Source of the DNA: Candidatus Sulfopaludibacter sp. SbA3
GTDB lineage: Bacteria > Acidobacteriota > Terriglobia > Bryobacterales > Bryobacteraceae
DNA: 64,000 nt
Assembly: GCA_945893365.1 (NCBI GenBank)
Contig: CAMDED010000001.1
Coordinates: 124,001-188,000, forward strand
Direction: 5' to 3'
Below are positions 33,563 to 43,950 of the stretch, in pieces; within the stretch, counting starts at the first letter, position 1; each line of letters starts with the position of its first letter. The translations under genes were made by a program, and so were the position numbers. Below the pieces are notes generated by a model. It was not told the origin of the DNA, made no database searches, and was given only the letters and a program-made list of their open reading frames with translations.

Positions 33563-36423
33563 GCACCTATGCGATCGGTTCCCTCGTTCGCGCCCGCGGC
33601 CGAGAATGGGTCGTGTTACCGGAATCCGGCCAGGATCTCCTGATGTTGCGCCCACTGGGCGGCATCGAGGAAGAAGTCACAGGCGTCTACTTGCCCATCG
33701 AACCTGTGGAACCGGCCAGCTTCGCTCCACCCGACCCGGCTCGTGTCGGCGACTTCCGTTCCTCTCGCCTTCTCCGTGACGCGCTCCGCCTCGGGTTCCG
33801 TTCGAGTGCCGGCCCATTCCGCTCTTTCGCACGCCTCGCCATCGATCCGCGGCCCTACCAGCTCGTGCCTCTGCTCATGGCCCTCAAGCTGGACCCAGTC
33901 CGACTGTTGATCGCCGACGACGTCGGCATCGGCAAGACCGTCGAAGCTGCTCTCATCGCGCGTGAACTCCTCGACCGTGGAGAGATCAAACGCATGGCGG
34001 TACTCTGCCCGCCCCAGCTTGCCGAGCAGTGGCAGCGAGAACTTGCGGACAAATTTAATATCGCCGCTGAACTGGTCTTGCCCGGTACGGCTTCGCGCCT
34101 CGAACGTGGACTCGCGCCCGGTGAATCTCTTTTCGATCAGTACCCGTTCGTAATCGTCTCACTTGACTTCATCAAGTCCGACCGCCGCCGGGACGAATTC
34201 CTGCGAACCTGCCCCGAGTTCGTCATCGTTGACGAAGCCCACACCTGCGCGTGGTCCGGCGAAGGGCGTGCCACTCGCCACCAGCGGCACAACCTTCTGC
34301 GCGGCCTTGCCGAAAGCGCGGCGCGCCACATGATCCTCGTCACCGCCACTCCTCACAGCGGCAATGAAGACGCCTTTCGTTCGTTGCTGCGCCTGATCAA
34401 TCCAGAATTCGCCGCCCTGCCCGCCGACCTCACCGGTCCCACGAACGAACATCATCGCCGCCGTCTGGCCGCCCAGTTCGTACAGCGCCGCCGCCGCGAT
34501 ATCACGCAGTTCCTTCAGACCGAAACCCCTTTCCCCGGTCGCGAGGAGGCGGAACGCAACTATAAGCTGACGCCGAACTATCGCCGCCTACTTGATCGCG
34601 TTCTTGAGTACGCCCGCGAAGTGGTGACCGATGGGTCCGGCCACCGCCAGCGCGTCCAGTGGTGGTCTGTGCTGGCACTCTTGCGCGCTCTCGCCTCCAG
34701 TCCTGCCGCCGCAGCAGCCACACTTCGCACCCGCGCAGCCACACTGGGAACCGAAACCAGCGAAGAAGCCGACGCCATTGGCCGCCGCTCCGTTCTCGAC
34801 CTCACCGACGACGAGAGCAGTGAAGGTATCGACCTCTCACCAGGGAGTGACGCGGAAGCGGAAGAAGACGACCGCGCCCGCCATCGGCGCAGGCTTCGGG
34901 AAATGGCCACTCTGGCAGATGGACTGATGGGTGGTGAAGATTCCAAGCTGGCCGGGGCTGTCGATCTCGTCGCGGGGCTGCTGAAAGAAAACTATCAACC
35001 GATTGTCTTCTGCCGCTTCGTCGAGACCGCGAAATACGTCGCCGCCGCGCTCCGCGCCAGCAACAAGATTCCGAAAGGCACCGAAATCGAATCCGTGACC
35101 GGAGAACTCGCGCCAGCGGAACGCGAACAGCGCATCGGTGCGCTGGGTGAGCACGCGCGCCGCGTTCTCGTAGCCACCGATTGCCTCAGCGAGGGTATCA
35201 ATCTCCAGCAGGCCTTCGATGCAGTCATCCATTACGACTTGAGTTGGAACCCTACCCGCCACGAGCAGCGTGAAGGACGCGTAGACCGCTACGGCCAGCC
35301 CTCTCCGAAAGTCCGCGTCGTCACCTACTACGGCGAGGACAACGGCGTTGATCGCATCATCCTCCGCGTTCTCTTGCGCAAGCACAAGACCATACGCAGC
35401 TCCCTTGGCATTTCGGTTCCGGTGCCCGCCCGCGCGGAGGAACTTGTGGAAGCGATTTTCGAGGACATCCTTCTGCGAAAGCGGCCGCGGAACAACGATC
35501 AGTTACTGCTCGACTTCGCGGACGAAGATCCGCCCGCCGTCCGAAAGGTATCCGAAGAGTGGCAGAACGCAGCCGAGCGGGAAGCCCGCTCCCGCACGAT
35601 GTTCGCACAGGAAACGATCAAGTTCAGCGAGGTTGCGCGTGAGGTCGAGGCAGTGCGCTCTGCCATCGGCTCCGGCGTCGATGTGGCGGAATTCGTGAGG
35701 GAGGCTCTCCGGTACTACGGCGCAACCGTGTCCCGCAATGGGCAAGTGCTCGAAGCGCACCTGGGTGACGTGAGAAATCGCTCTGCATGGCCCCTGCCCG
35801 CCGATTGCAAGAGCATTCGTGCGCGCTTCAGTCTGCCGGTGCGCGACGGCGAGCTCTATCTGCACCGGACCCATCCTCTGGTGGAGACTTTGGCCACCGG
35901 CATCCTTGATTCCGCTCTCGACAGCGCCTCTGCCATCGATGGTTCTGGCAACCTTGCCGCCAGATGCGGAGCAGCGAGAACGCGCGCCGTCGAACGCCGG
36001 ACGACTTTAGTGCTGGTACGATTCCGGTACCACATCGAGACGGAGTGGCGCGATGGACGCCCGGGCTCGCAGTTGCTTGCGGAAGATTCTCAAGTGCTCG
36101 CGTTCGCGGGCCCGCCAGAGAATGCCGAGTGGCTGGATGCGGAGGCAGCGGCAAAGTTGATCGAAGCCGAGCCGGATGCGAATCTTGCCGCCGAACAGCA
36201 AGTGGAATCCGTGCAACGCATCCTGATCGGAATGCCCGCCCTGATGCCAGCGATTGACGACTTCGCACGGGCGCGCGGACGCGAGTTGCTCGACGCCCAC
36301 ACTCGCGTCCGCACAGCCTCCAGACTCCGGGGTGTGTCGCAGCGCGTGGAGCCGCAGTTACCCGCCGACATTTTGGGCCTCTATGTGTTTCTCCCCATCC
36401 CACGTGCAGGAGGCGCGCAATGA
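33559..36423 (+). CDS. SNF2-type helicase (DrmD-like)
   Basis: This 954-residue protein is an SF2/SNF2 ATPase. It has a small beta-rich N-terminal domain ([17 protein letters not shown]), then [18 protein letters not shown] (Walker A, near 120), VIVDEAHTC (DEAH box, near 228), VTATPHSG, a helicase C domain with [14 protein letters not shown], and a motif VI region [17 protein letters not shown]. It translocates on double-stranded DNA in the cytoplasm. In class 1 DISARM the drmD-drmMI gene order is the same as here. Both ends overlap neighbours by four bases. The long C-terminal part shows no separate domain. Confidence 0.85.
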   Translation: MSTYAIGSLVRARGREWVVLPESGQDLLMLRPLGGIEEEVTGVYLPIEPVEPASFAPPDPARVGDFRSSRLLRDALRLGFRSSAGPFRSFARLAIDPRPYQLVPLLMALKLDPVRLLIADDVGIGKTVEAALIARELLDRGEIKRMAVLCPPQLAEQWQRELADKFNIAAELVLPGTASRLERGLAPGESLFDQYPFVIVSLDFIKSDRRRDEFLRTCPEFVIVDEAHTCAWSGEGRATRHQRHNLLRGLAESAARHMILVTATPHSGNEDAFRSLLRLINPEFAALPADLTGPTNEHHRRRLAAQFVQRRRRDITQFLQTETPFPGREEAERNYKLTPNYRRLLDRVLEYAREVVTDGSGHRQRVQWWSVLALLRALASSPAAAAATLRTRAATLGTETSEEADAIGRRSVLDLTDDESSEGIDLSPGSDAEAEEDDRARHRRRLREMATLADGLMGGEDSKLAGAVDLVAGLLKENYQPIVFCRFVETAKYVAAALRASNKIPKGTEIESVTGELAPAEREQRIGALGEHARRVLVATDCLSEGINLQQAFDAVIHYDLSWNPTRHEQREGRVDRYGQPSPKVRVVTYYGEDNGVDRIILRVLLRKHKTIRSSLGISVPVPARAEELVEAIFEDILLRKRPRNNDQLLLDFADEDPPAVRKVSEEWQNAAEREARSRTMFAQETIKFSEVAREVEAVRSAIGSGVDVAEFVREALRYYGATVSRNGQVLEAHLGDVRNRSAWPLPADCKSIRARFSLPVRDGELYLHRTHPLVETLATGILDSALDSASAIDGSGNLAARCGAARTRAVERRTTLVLVRFRYHIETEWRDGRPGSQLLAEDSQVLAFAGPPENAEWLDAEAAAKLIEAEPDANLAAEQQVESVQRILIGMPALMPAIDDFARARGRELLDAHTRVRTASRLRGVSQRVEPQLPADILGLYVFLPIPRAGGAQ

Positions 36424-39400
36424 GCGCGGGAACCGCGTTCACCACCATACGCACGGAAGGCGCGATCTTGCCGCCCGATATTCTCAACCGCATTGCGGCT
36501 GGCGATAAAGATCTGGGAGGCCTGACCGAAGCCGCATATCATCTGACCGGCGAGAAATTCGGCGAAGCCACGAACCGTGCGTGGAACCGGCTGCAATCAG
36601 CGTGGCTCCACTTCCAGACGGCGCGCGAGAAACTGTCGGAGAGCGACACCGGCACCAGTGTCACCCGTGAACGCTGGCTGTTGCCGTTGTTTCAGTTGCT
36701 CGATTACGGACGGCTTCAGACGACCAAGCCGGAGGAAGTCTTCGGCAAGCAGTATTCGATCAGCCATGCCTGGCACCAGACGCCCATTCATCTCGTCGGC
36801 TGCAACGTGGATCTCGACCGGCGCATTCAGACAGGCGTGGGCAGCATGCGATCCAGCCCGCACAGCCTCCTCCAGGAACTTTTGAATCGGAGCGACCAGC
36901 ATCTCTGGGGAATAGTCTCAAACGGTCTTCGGCTCCGCCTGCTGCGTGACAACATCAGCCTCACGCGTCAGGCCTATGTTGAGTTTGACCTCGAAGCGAT
37001 GATGGCCGGTGAAGCATACCCGGACTTTGTCCTGCTGTGGCTGCTACTGCACCAGTCGCGCTTCGAGGCCGAGCGCCCTGATCTGTGCCAGCTTGAGAAA
37101 TGGTCGCGTGCGGCCCGCACCGAAGGGGTGCGGATTCTCGAAGGACTGCGCGACGGCGTTCAAAAGGCCATCGAGTATCTCGGCCAGGGATTCCTGGCGC
37201 ATCCCTCCAATGCCATATTGCGTGAGGAACTGCGCTCGGGCGCGCTCGACAGGCAAGACTATTACCGCCAGCTTCTGCGCCTCGTCTACCGCCTGCTGTT
37301 CCTCTTCGTGGCGGAAGACCGCGACCTCCTTTTGGCACCCACTGGCGATCCAGCCGCGCAGAAGCGTTACCGCGAGCACTACGCGACGACACGACTGCGC
37401 CGCCTGGCGACCACCCGGGCCGGTTCGCGGCACCACGATCTCTATCGCGGCCTGAGACTCGTTATGGACAAACTGTCGGGCGACGGTTGCCCGGAATTGG
37501 CCCTGCCCGCGCTTGGGGGTTTTCTCTTCTCTCCGCGGGCGTTGCCGGATCTGAATAGTTGCGAAATTTCGAATCTTCACCTGCTCGCAGCCATTCGCTC
37601 CCTGGCGGTCACTCATACCGGTCAAAGCCGTCGAGTGGTGGATTACAAGAACTTGGGAGCGGAAGAACTCGGCAGCGTCTACGAATCCCTGCTGGAGCTA
37701 CATCCTGACCTGAACGCCGGATCAGCGAGCTTCGAGCTGAAAGTCGCCGCCGGGAGTGAGCGCAAGAAAACCGGCAGCTACTACACACCGACGAGCCTAA
37801 TCTCATGCCTGCTCGACTCTGCTCTTGATCCTGTCTTGCTGGATGCTGCAAAGCAATCCGAGCCTGAGGCCGCAATCCTCAAGCTGAAGGTCGTGGACCC
37901 CGCGTGCGGCAGTGGTCACTTCCTGATCGCCGCCGCGCACCGCATTGCCAAACGCCTGGCCGCAGTTCGGACGGGCGAAGAGGAGCCGCCGCCGGAAGCT
38001 CAGCGCAAAGCCATTCGCGACGTCATTGGCCACTGCATTTACGGCGTCGATGTGAATCCTATGGCGGTGGAGTTGTGCAAGGTCTCGCTCTGGATGGAGG
38101 CGCTGGAACCGGGCAAGCCTCTGTCGTTCTTGGAACACCGTATCCGGCGCGGCAACAGCCTTCTCGGGGCTACGCCCGCGCTTCTTTCTCAAGGCATTCC
38201 CGATGAAGTGTTCACGCCGATAGACGGCGACGACAAGGAGATCTGCCGGGAGTTCAAGCGAATCAATCGAGATGAGCGCAATAAGCAGATGCGCCTCTTC
38301 GCGGCCACTACGGAGCCCTGGCTGCAACTCGGTAACTTCGCGGCGAGCCTGATGAACCTCGACACTGTCGGCGACGATTCCATCGAAGCGATCCGAGAGA
38401 AGGAGCGAATGTACGAAGAGGCGATCCGCTCCGGTGACTACCTGGATGGCCGCTTCTGGGCCGACACATGGTGTGCGGCATTCGTCTGGAAGAAGACCCG
38501 CGAATTCAGTTACCCCGTCACCGAGGAGGCGTTCCGCCGCATCGAGCGTAACCCGCATGGGTGCGAGCCCTGGATGCGCCGTGAAATCGAGCGCCTGGCA
38601 GGGGAATACAGCTTCTTCCACTGGCACCTGGCGTTTCCGGATGTGTTTCGGCCCTCATCGGGCGGCGCGAAACCGGAGAACGCGCAGACCGGTTGGATTG
38701 GCGGGTTCGATGTCGTTCTTGGCAACCCGCCATGGGACAAGATCCAGCCAGAAGAAGTGAAGTTCTTTGCTGCGATTCGACCGGACATCGCCAATGCTCG
38801 CTCCGCCTCGGTCCGAAAGGAACTGATCGCTGGGCTGACAGAAGAGGACCCGAGGTTGGCGATGGCTTGGTTCGAGTACAAGCGCGAAATCGATGCTGCC
38901 TGCCATCTCCTTCGTAACGGCAAGGTCCTGCCCCTAACGACAGAAGGCAACCTAAACACGTACCGGTTATTCGCAGAGCTTGGTTATCACTTGATTGCGC
39001 CCAACGCCTACTCGGGGATGGTCGTCCAGACGGGGATGGCCACTGATGAATCAGGCAAGGAGTTCTTTGCCGAAGTCCTGTCGCGGGGCCGGCTGGTCCG
39101 GTTTTTGGACTTCGAGAACCGCGAGGGATTCTTCCCGGATGTCGATTCCCGATTCAGGTTTGCTCTCTTGACTCTTTGCGGTTTTAGGGTTGGTCGAGAC
39201 AGCCATGCTGGTGAGTTCGGATGGCTCCTCCATGATCTGGCAGAGTTGCAGGAACCCGAGCGCCTCGTTCATTTGACAAGCGAAGACATCGCGCTGTTCA
39301 ACCCCTCATCGGGAACTTGCCCCGTCTTTCAATCCGAACGCGAACTGCGGATCAATCGCCAGATCTACGCGCATGGAGAACACATTTCAATTGACGCAGA

Positions 39401-40919
39401 ACGTCGCTTCGGTCAGATTGACTTCCTCGGCGAACTGTTCAACATGACCCGGGATTCTCGCTTTTTCGAATCCCAACCCGATCCAGACGTCGAGTACGTG
39501 CCTCTTTATGAGGCGAAGTGTATTCATCAGTTCGACCACCGCTACGCTTCTCAGACAGGAGACGATTTCCGCGACGTGTCCGGTGCTGAGAAAGCTAATG
39601 CCTTGTACCGAATGTCGCCCCGGAGTTGGGTCCGCGCCTCCGAGGTTAGGAGCCGTCTTGCTCGCCGGAGCATACGCGCACCCTGGATGTTCGGGTTTCG
39701 TGATGTTGCACGTGCTACAGACGAGCGCACCGCAATCTCGGCGATCTTCCCGGCCGCAGCAGTAGGCAACAATATCAATCTTGTTCTCGGTCTCCCAGCT
39801 GAAGAGGCATCGCTGCTGTGCGCGAACATCAACACAATGGCGTTCGACTTCGCCTGCCGCCAGAAGATGAGCGGCATACACGTGAACATTTGGATCATGA
39901 AGCAACTTCCGGCAATCCCGCTCAGCACCTACAACCAGCCTGCTGCATGTACGGGCGCACCGGTCAACGACTGGGTTGCCAAGCGTGCCCTCGAATTGGT
40001 TTACACAGCCTGGGACTTGCGACTGTTTGCGGAGGACCTCCACTACTCCGGTCCGCCTTTCCGCTGGGACGACGGTCGCCGCTTTCTGCTCCGCTGTGAG
40101 CTCGATGCCCTCTATTTTCACTTTTACGGCCTCTCTCACGACGACGCCGACTACATCCTCGGCACCTTCCCAATCGTCCGGCGCAAGGACGAGCAGCAGT
40201 TCGGCGAGTACCGTACCAAGCGCGTGATCCTCGAAATCTACGACGCCATGGCCGAGGCCGAACGCACCGGCGTCCAGTACCAGACCCGCCTCGACCCGGC
40301 CCCAGCCGACCCGCGCGTCGCGCACCAGCGAAAGAAAATCGGTGTTCTGGCGTTTGGTTCGCTGATCGGAGATCCAGGCCGGGAGCTTTCGCCGAGGATC
40401 GTGATGCGCATCAGGACCAAGACGCCATTTCCGGTCGAGTACGGACGCAACAGCAGCTCGCGCGGCGGTGCCCCGACCCTCGTTCCACACGCCAACGGTT
40501 CGCCGGTATCTGCCGAGATTCTCGTGCTGAATGATGATGTCTCAGTGGACGAGGCCAGAGACATGCTCTGGAGACGCGAGCGGCGACGGGAGTGTAGCGG
40601 CGAAAAGTACGTTGAGGGCACCTCAGCCAACAGCGTCCTGGTTCAAGAGGCCAGCGATTCGCCATGGGTTGGCACCGTGCTCCATACCGACTTCAACGAC
40701 GCCGGAAAAATCCCGAAGCCCACGCCAGCGGACCTGGCTGCGTGTGCGATCCAGAGTGTCCGAAAGGCTGAAGGCGGGAAGGACGGAATCAGCTACCTGC
40801 AGGACGCGATCGGGTGCGGGATTGAAACCCCGCTCACGACGGCCTACAGGGCTGAGATCTTGAAGCAGACCGGGGCAACGTCCCTTGAGGAGGCGATTAG
40901 AAAGGCCAATGGGCAATGA
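36420..40919 (+). CDS. Eco57I-type adenine methyltransferase with C-terminal GGCT-like domain (DrmMI-like)
   Basis: This 1499-residue protein methylates adenine in DNA. VVDPACGSGHFLIAAAHRI near residue 490 is the SAM-binding motif I, and VVLGNPPWDKI near 767 is the catalytic NPPY-type motif, here NPPW. Regions before and after resemble the recognition parts of Eco57I-like enzymes. From about residue 1305 a second fold begins: GVLAFGSLIGDPG, FPVEYGRNSSSRGG and SAEILVLND resemble the gamma-glutamylcyclotransferase/AIG2 family. That addition is not part of the DISARM methyltransferases I know. The gene is in the helicase operon by ATGA overlaps, and its stop overlaps the start of a damaged phospholipase D frame. 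Confidence 0.85.
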   Translation: MSAGTAFTTIRTEGAILPPDILNRIAAGDKDLGGLTEAAYHLTGEKFGEATNRAWNRLQSAWLHFQTAREKLSESDTGTSVTRERWLLPLFQLLDYGRLQTTKPEEVFGKQYSISHAWHQTPIHLVGCNVDLDRRIQTGVGSMRSSPHSLLQELLNRSDQHLWGIVSNGLRLRLLRDNISLTRQAYVEFDLEAMMAGEAYPDFVLLWLLLHQSRFEAERPDLCQLEKWSRAARTEGVRILEGLRDGVQKAIEYLGQGFLAHPSNAILREELRSGALDRQDYYRQLLRLVYRLLFLFVAEDRDLLLAPTGDPAAQKRYREHYATTRLRRLATTRAGSRHHDLYRGLRLVMDKLSGDGCPELALPALGGFLFSPRALPDLNSCEISNLHLLAAIRSLAVTHTGQSRRVVDYKNLGAEELGSVYESLLELHPDLNAGSASFELKVAAGSERKKTGSYYTPTSLISCLLDSALDPVLLDAAKQSEPEAAILKLKVVDPACGSGHFLIAAAHRIAKRLAAVRTGEEEPPPEAQRKAIRDVIGHCIYGVDVNPMAVELCKVSLWMEALEPGKPLSFLEHRIRRGNSLLGATPALLSQGIPDEVFTPIDGDDKEICREFKRINRDERNKQMRLFAATTEPWLQLGNFAASLMNLDTVGDDSIEAIREKERMYEEAIRSGDYLDGRFWADTWCAAFVWKKTREFSYPVTEEAFRRIERNPHGCEPWMRREIERLAGEYSFFHWHLAFPDVFRPSSGGAKPENAQTGWIGGFDVVLGNPPWDKIQPEEVKFFAAIRPDIANARSASVRKELIAGLTEEDPRLAMAWFEYKREIDAACHLLRNGKVLPLTTEGNLNTYRLFAELGYHLIAPNAYSGMVVQTGMATDESGKEFFAEVLSRGRLVRFLDFENREGFFPDVDSRFRFALLTLCGFRVGRDSHAGEFGWLLHDLAELQEPERLVHLTSEDIALFNPSSGTCPVFQSERELRINRQIYAHGEHISIDAERRFGQIDFLGELFNMTRDSRFFESQPDPDVEYVPLYEAKCIHQFDHRYASQTGDDFRDVSGAEKANALYRMSPRSWVRASEVRSRLARRSIRAPWMFGFRDVARATDERTAISAIFPAAAVGNNINLVLGLPAEEASLLCANINTMAFDFACRQKMSGIHVNIWIMKQLPAIPLSTYNQPAACTGAPVNDWVAKRALELVYTAWDLRLFAEDLHYSGPPFRWDDGRRFLLRCELDALYFHFYGLSHDDADYILGTFPIVRRKDEQQFGEYRTKRVILEIYDAMAEAERTGVQYQTRLDPAPADPRVAHQRKKIGVLAFGSLIGDPGRELSPRIVMRIRTKTPFPVEYGRNSSSRGGAPTLVPHANGSPVSAEILVLNDDVSVDEARDMLWRRERRRECSGEKYVEGTSANSVLVQEASDSPWVGTVLHTDFNDAGKIPKPTPADLAACAIQSVRKAEGGKDGISYLQDAIGCGIETPLTTAYRAEILKQTGATSLEEAIRKANGQ

Positions 40920-41231
40920 CCTCCGGGCTGTTGCGCGAGTTCGTCCATCGTTTTCGAACGAGCCAGTGGCCCTTTGGCCCGTCCACTGCCGCAGATTTTC
41001 TATGACCCCCGGTCGGTGACGCTCGAACCGGGGAAGGCCGCGGTGCTCCACGGGAAATGCGTGGCGATTGAGGAATTCAATCTATTTGTGTCGTCGGCGA
41101 ACTTCACAGAGGCCGCTCAGCGGAGGAGCATCGAGGTTGGGCTACGGCTCCGTTCGACCATCGTCGCTGCTCGAATCGTGAGGTTCTTCGATGCGCTCGT
41201 AGTCAGTGGCGGTTTTGAACGCTTGATCTGA
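40916..41231 (+). pseudogene. Phospholipase D-family nuclease remnant (DrmC-like)
   Basis: The frame opened by the ATGA overlap at 40916 ends after 24 residues. From about 40965 another frame reads the second half of a PLD nuclease: IFYDPRSV, then LHGKCVAIEEFNLFVSSANF with the HKD-type His and Lys, and TEAAQRRSIEVGLRLRS. The first HKD repeat of a normal protein is missing and the two parts are out of frame. The gene therefore lost most of its 5' half. DISARM operons end with the PLD gene drmC, so this is its likely remnant. Confidence 0.75.
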
Positions 41232-41265
41232 AGCAGCTTTGAGAAGTTGTTACAGTGAAAGCGCC

Positions 41266-42426
41266 ATGTCGTCCAGAACAATTTCGACCGTGATCCAGCA
41301 ACTGACCGAGGACCCCTGGCGGGCCCAAGTCGGCTTCAGCCACGAAATACAGTCCGCGCTCGAACTTATTCTGAACCCTTCCACACCGGACGCCGTGGTC
41401 GTGCAGACCCTGGGCGAATGGCTGTCGAAAAATCAACCCTGCCTTTTTGGTCGCATCGCGGCCAAGAAGGGACTACTGAGCTACTGCCTGCTCAGCGAGG
41501 ACGAATTGGCCGATTCCGACGAGGCCATCGCACAGAAGATTCAGAGTTCTCGCCGCGAGTGGACCCGGCGCGGATTCGAGGGCAAGGCGAGCGGATTCAT
41601 CATCGTCCTCCGTTCGCGCGCACTTGCTACAGCCGCCCCCGATGCCGCAGTCAAAGCCATTGCCCAACGTGTGTGCTCGCTTTACCTCCAGGAAGACGTA
41701 TCGATGGACAAGATTGCCCTGGATCGAACTTACTTGGAGCAGCCCGGAAACCGGCATACCACGTGGGAATGGGTCACCGGCGTGAACTACTTTTCCTCCC
41801 AAGGCGACAAGCGCTGGTGGCAGGATCACCGAATCCCTGCCGGCATGGCCTTTTCTGTTAATTCGGTCGGTCACATGGTCAAGTCAGGAAGGCTCGCTCG
41901 GGCGATGCACGATCTTGAGGAGGCCATGGAGACCGCTCAAGGTGACATGACGAACCCGGTCGTCGACTCTCTTGAAAAGGCGCTGGAACTGGCCATGCGA
42001 ACAATCGCGCTCGCATCGGACGGCCCTTCGGGAAAGGCAACGGCCCTCGTACCGTGGCCATCTGGCGACGGTATTCCTAGGTGCCCGGTGACGCTGCCAG
42101 CGGCCTTTGCCGACAAAGACTACCGTGGGTATCAGGGGTGGTACCACACCGACTACACTCTCCCCTCGGAGTATTTCATCCCTGACGTCGAACGTCCGGC
42201 GTCAATCCGGACGAACGCTCTCGATTTCACATATCTATTTGACAAGTCGCTCGATAATCCAGACTTTGAACGAATGGGTCGCGGCAGAATCATTCGCGAT
42301 CCGGCCGCCACGACCGACCCCGAGCTACAAGAGGCGTACAAGTGGCACAAACGACTTCGCGGAGAAGCCAGCGAGGTTGAGATTGACCACGTACCAAGGT
42401 TGTGCGAGGCGTTACGCAATCACTGA
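41266..42426 (+). CDS. Unknown protein behind the DISARM-like operon
   Basis: This 386-residue protein is not firmly recognised. The segment PCLFGRIAAKKGLLSYCLLS, followed by helices and FIIVLRSRALA, slightly resembles the YqcI/YcgG family, which is itself uncharacterised. Later Trp/Tyr-rich stretches (RGYQGWYHTDYTL) suggest a ligand-binding or enzymatic fold, but I see no definite active site. The start at 41266 fits an AGTGAA-type upstream sequence only weakly. It follows the PLD remnant on the same strand, and its 3' end overlaps the opposing papain-like gene by 15 bases. Confidence 0.55.
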   Translation: MSSRTISTVIQQLTEDPWRAQVGFSHEIQSALELILNPSTPDAVVVQTLGEWLSKNQPCLFGRIAAKKGLLSYCLLSEDELADSDEAIAQKIQSSRREWTRRGFEGKASGFIIVLRSRALATAAPDAAVKAIAQRVCSLYLQEDVSMDKIALDRTYLEQPGNRHTTWEWVTGVNYFSSQGDKRWWQDHRIPAGMAFSVNSVGHMVKSGRLARAMHDLEEAMETAQGDMTNPVVDSLEKALELAMRTIALASDGPSGKATALVPWPSGDGIPRCPVTLPAAFADKDYRGYQGWYHTDYTLPSEYFIPDVERPASIRTNALDFTYLFDKSLDNPDFERMGRGRIIRDPAATTDPELQEAYKWHKRLRGEASEVEIDHVPRLCEALRNH

Positions 42427-43950
42427 GCACCCGTAGCGCACAGCCAGTAGGTGTGCGAGGTCGATCGTTCGAGCACGCGACGTGGCTGGCCGAACTAGTG
42501 CTAGGCAGTGCAAGTTTCTCTCGGTGCTCGTGGTGTCCAAGAGGAAGTCGATTGGGTCTAAGTCCTCTGCCTCGATCCTGACGATGCCTAAATAGCGAGA
42601 GAACGGTACGGATGTGCAGAGGCGCGCCACGAGAGATTCGGGCGCCCTATTTTCCCCGAGTATCAAAGATTCGACGTACGAGTGAGACTTTGCAATCCAG
42701 CAATCCCACGATGTAACCGTTCCTGGCGCGCCTAGCAATGACTGCCGATGCGCGTGTATTTCCCTAACCAATCTGATCGCCGCTCGTCGAAGCTCACCAA
42801 ACGACAAACGAATTTTCGGATGCAGGGGGATCAAGATATGGGTGAGCACCCACGTTTCAACCAACGAAGAGTTCCTGAGCTTGATCTGCAGATGTAGGCG
42901 GCCGTTCCTCCGTCGAATGTCGGCTTTGAGGTACGGACCATACCTGTCGTCATGCACGTAGATTGCGCCCACGTCGCCGGCACGGTCGTCCATTAAGGGA
43001 TCGACGAGACGCTGAACGTGGGACTTATTCGTCTTCATGCCAGCGACCGCAACCGCATGCGCTCGATCGCCCTGCTCGATTATCAGAACCGGAGAGATGC
43101 CGGACAAGATTGCCGAATACAATAGAGCACGGGATACGTCGAACGTATCAGTCCGATACAGATTTGGTGCGTAGCCTAACGATTGGACGGCTTGGCACAT
43201 TTGATCCAGCGATAGTCCCTCGGAAGGCATGGGCCTCCCAAAGGGGAGGGTGAATTGGGAAGCCCGCATTGTGATCTGCGCTGGCGTCGCAGCTGCGCCT
43301 TCTTCGAGCTCACGCGCCTTCTGCAGAGCAGACCATAGCGCAGTTGTTGCGCACGCGCTCACGCCAAGATCTTGCTGCTGAAACGCGAGTCCTCTGACTG
43401 ATAGGGGAACGCCGAGGAGGTGCGCCCTGCAGTCGCAGGCGCAAGCGAAGTTTCGTCGGTACCCCTTTTCCGTCTCGGTTGCGAAGCATCGGAGAATCGT
43501 CCGGCCGACCGGACATCCTGGAAGCGGTTTGATCACACTGAAACCGAGGTAGAACTGCTTCGAGAACTCGGCACTCTCGGTTCGAAAATGCTCAGACGTA
43601 ACCGCGCTCCGGAGGCGCTTCAATTCGTGTTTCAAGACCGGAGGTAGACACGAGAAAAAGTGGACCCGCTGGCAAGCATTAGGGTACGGCTGGAGGCTTT
43701 TCGAATAAAAGACGCTGTGGTCCTCCATATGATCACGGTCGATATAGTGAGCCTCAACGACCAGTGACTGACACCCTAGGTCACGTACATAGCTCTCTAC
43801 GTATTGGAGTTGTCGGTGAGCCTCATCCTTACTGCCGAAAGCCGGCACGTTCAAGGCGAGAACGTCTGCCAGTGAACGATTCCCGAATCTGACGAATGAA
43901 ATCTTTTGCCGCGGTTGTGCCAACGCACGACCTCCGACACGCCCGCTCAA
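42412..43950 (-). CDS. Papain-like cysteine protease-like protein
   Basis: This protein of about 512 residues probably starts at TTG 43950, which overlaps the previous stop as TTGA; the frame is open further up, but only over the small gene. In the middle, QQQDLGVSACATTALWSAL looks like the Gln and catalytic Cys helix of a papain-like fold, GDRAHAVAVAGM provides the His, and QRLVDPLMDD an Asp. That order (Cys, His, Asp) is typical of C39 and transglutaminase-like hydrolases. No signal peptide is seen, so it acts in the cytoplasm. Substrates are unknown. Its head-to-tail coupling with a 68-residue gene suggests a two-gene unit at the edge of the defence cluster. Confidence 0.6.
   Translation of the reverse strand: MSGRVGGRALAQPRQKISFVRFGNRSLADVLALNVPAFGSKDEAHRQLQYVESYVRDLGCQSLVVEAHYIDRDHMEDHSVFYSKSLQPYPNACQRVHFFSCLPPVLKHELKRLRSAVTSEHFRTESAEFSKQFYLGFSVIKPLPGCPVGRTILRCFATETEKGYRRNFACACDCRAHLLGVPLSVRGLAFQQQDLGVSACATTALWSALQKARELEEGAAATPAQITMRASQFTLPFGRPMPSEGLSLDQMCQAVQSLGYAPNLYRTDTFDVSRALLYSAILSGISPVLIIEQGDRAHAVAVAGMKTNKSHVQRLVDPLMDDRAGDVGAIYVHDDRYGPYLKADIRRRNGRLHLQIKLRNSSLVETWVLTHILIPLHPKIRLSFGELRRAAIRLVREIHAHRQSLLGAPGTVTSWDCWIAKSHSYVESLILGENRAPESLVARLCTSVPFSRYLGIVRIEAEDLDPIDFLLDTTSTERNLHCLALVRPATSRARTIDLAHLLAVRYGCSVIA

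Noticed and set aside
39387-40490. 367-codon minus-strand frame in the methyltransferase gene
   Set aside because: Lies wholly inside the coding region of a large enzyme whose motifs fix the other strand.
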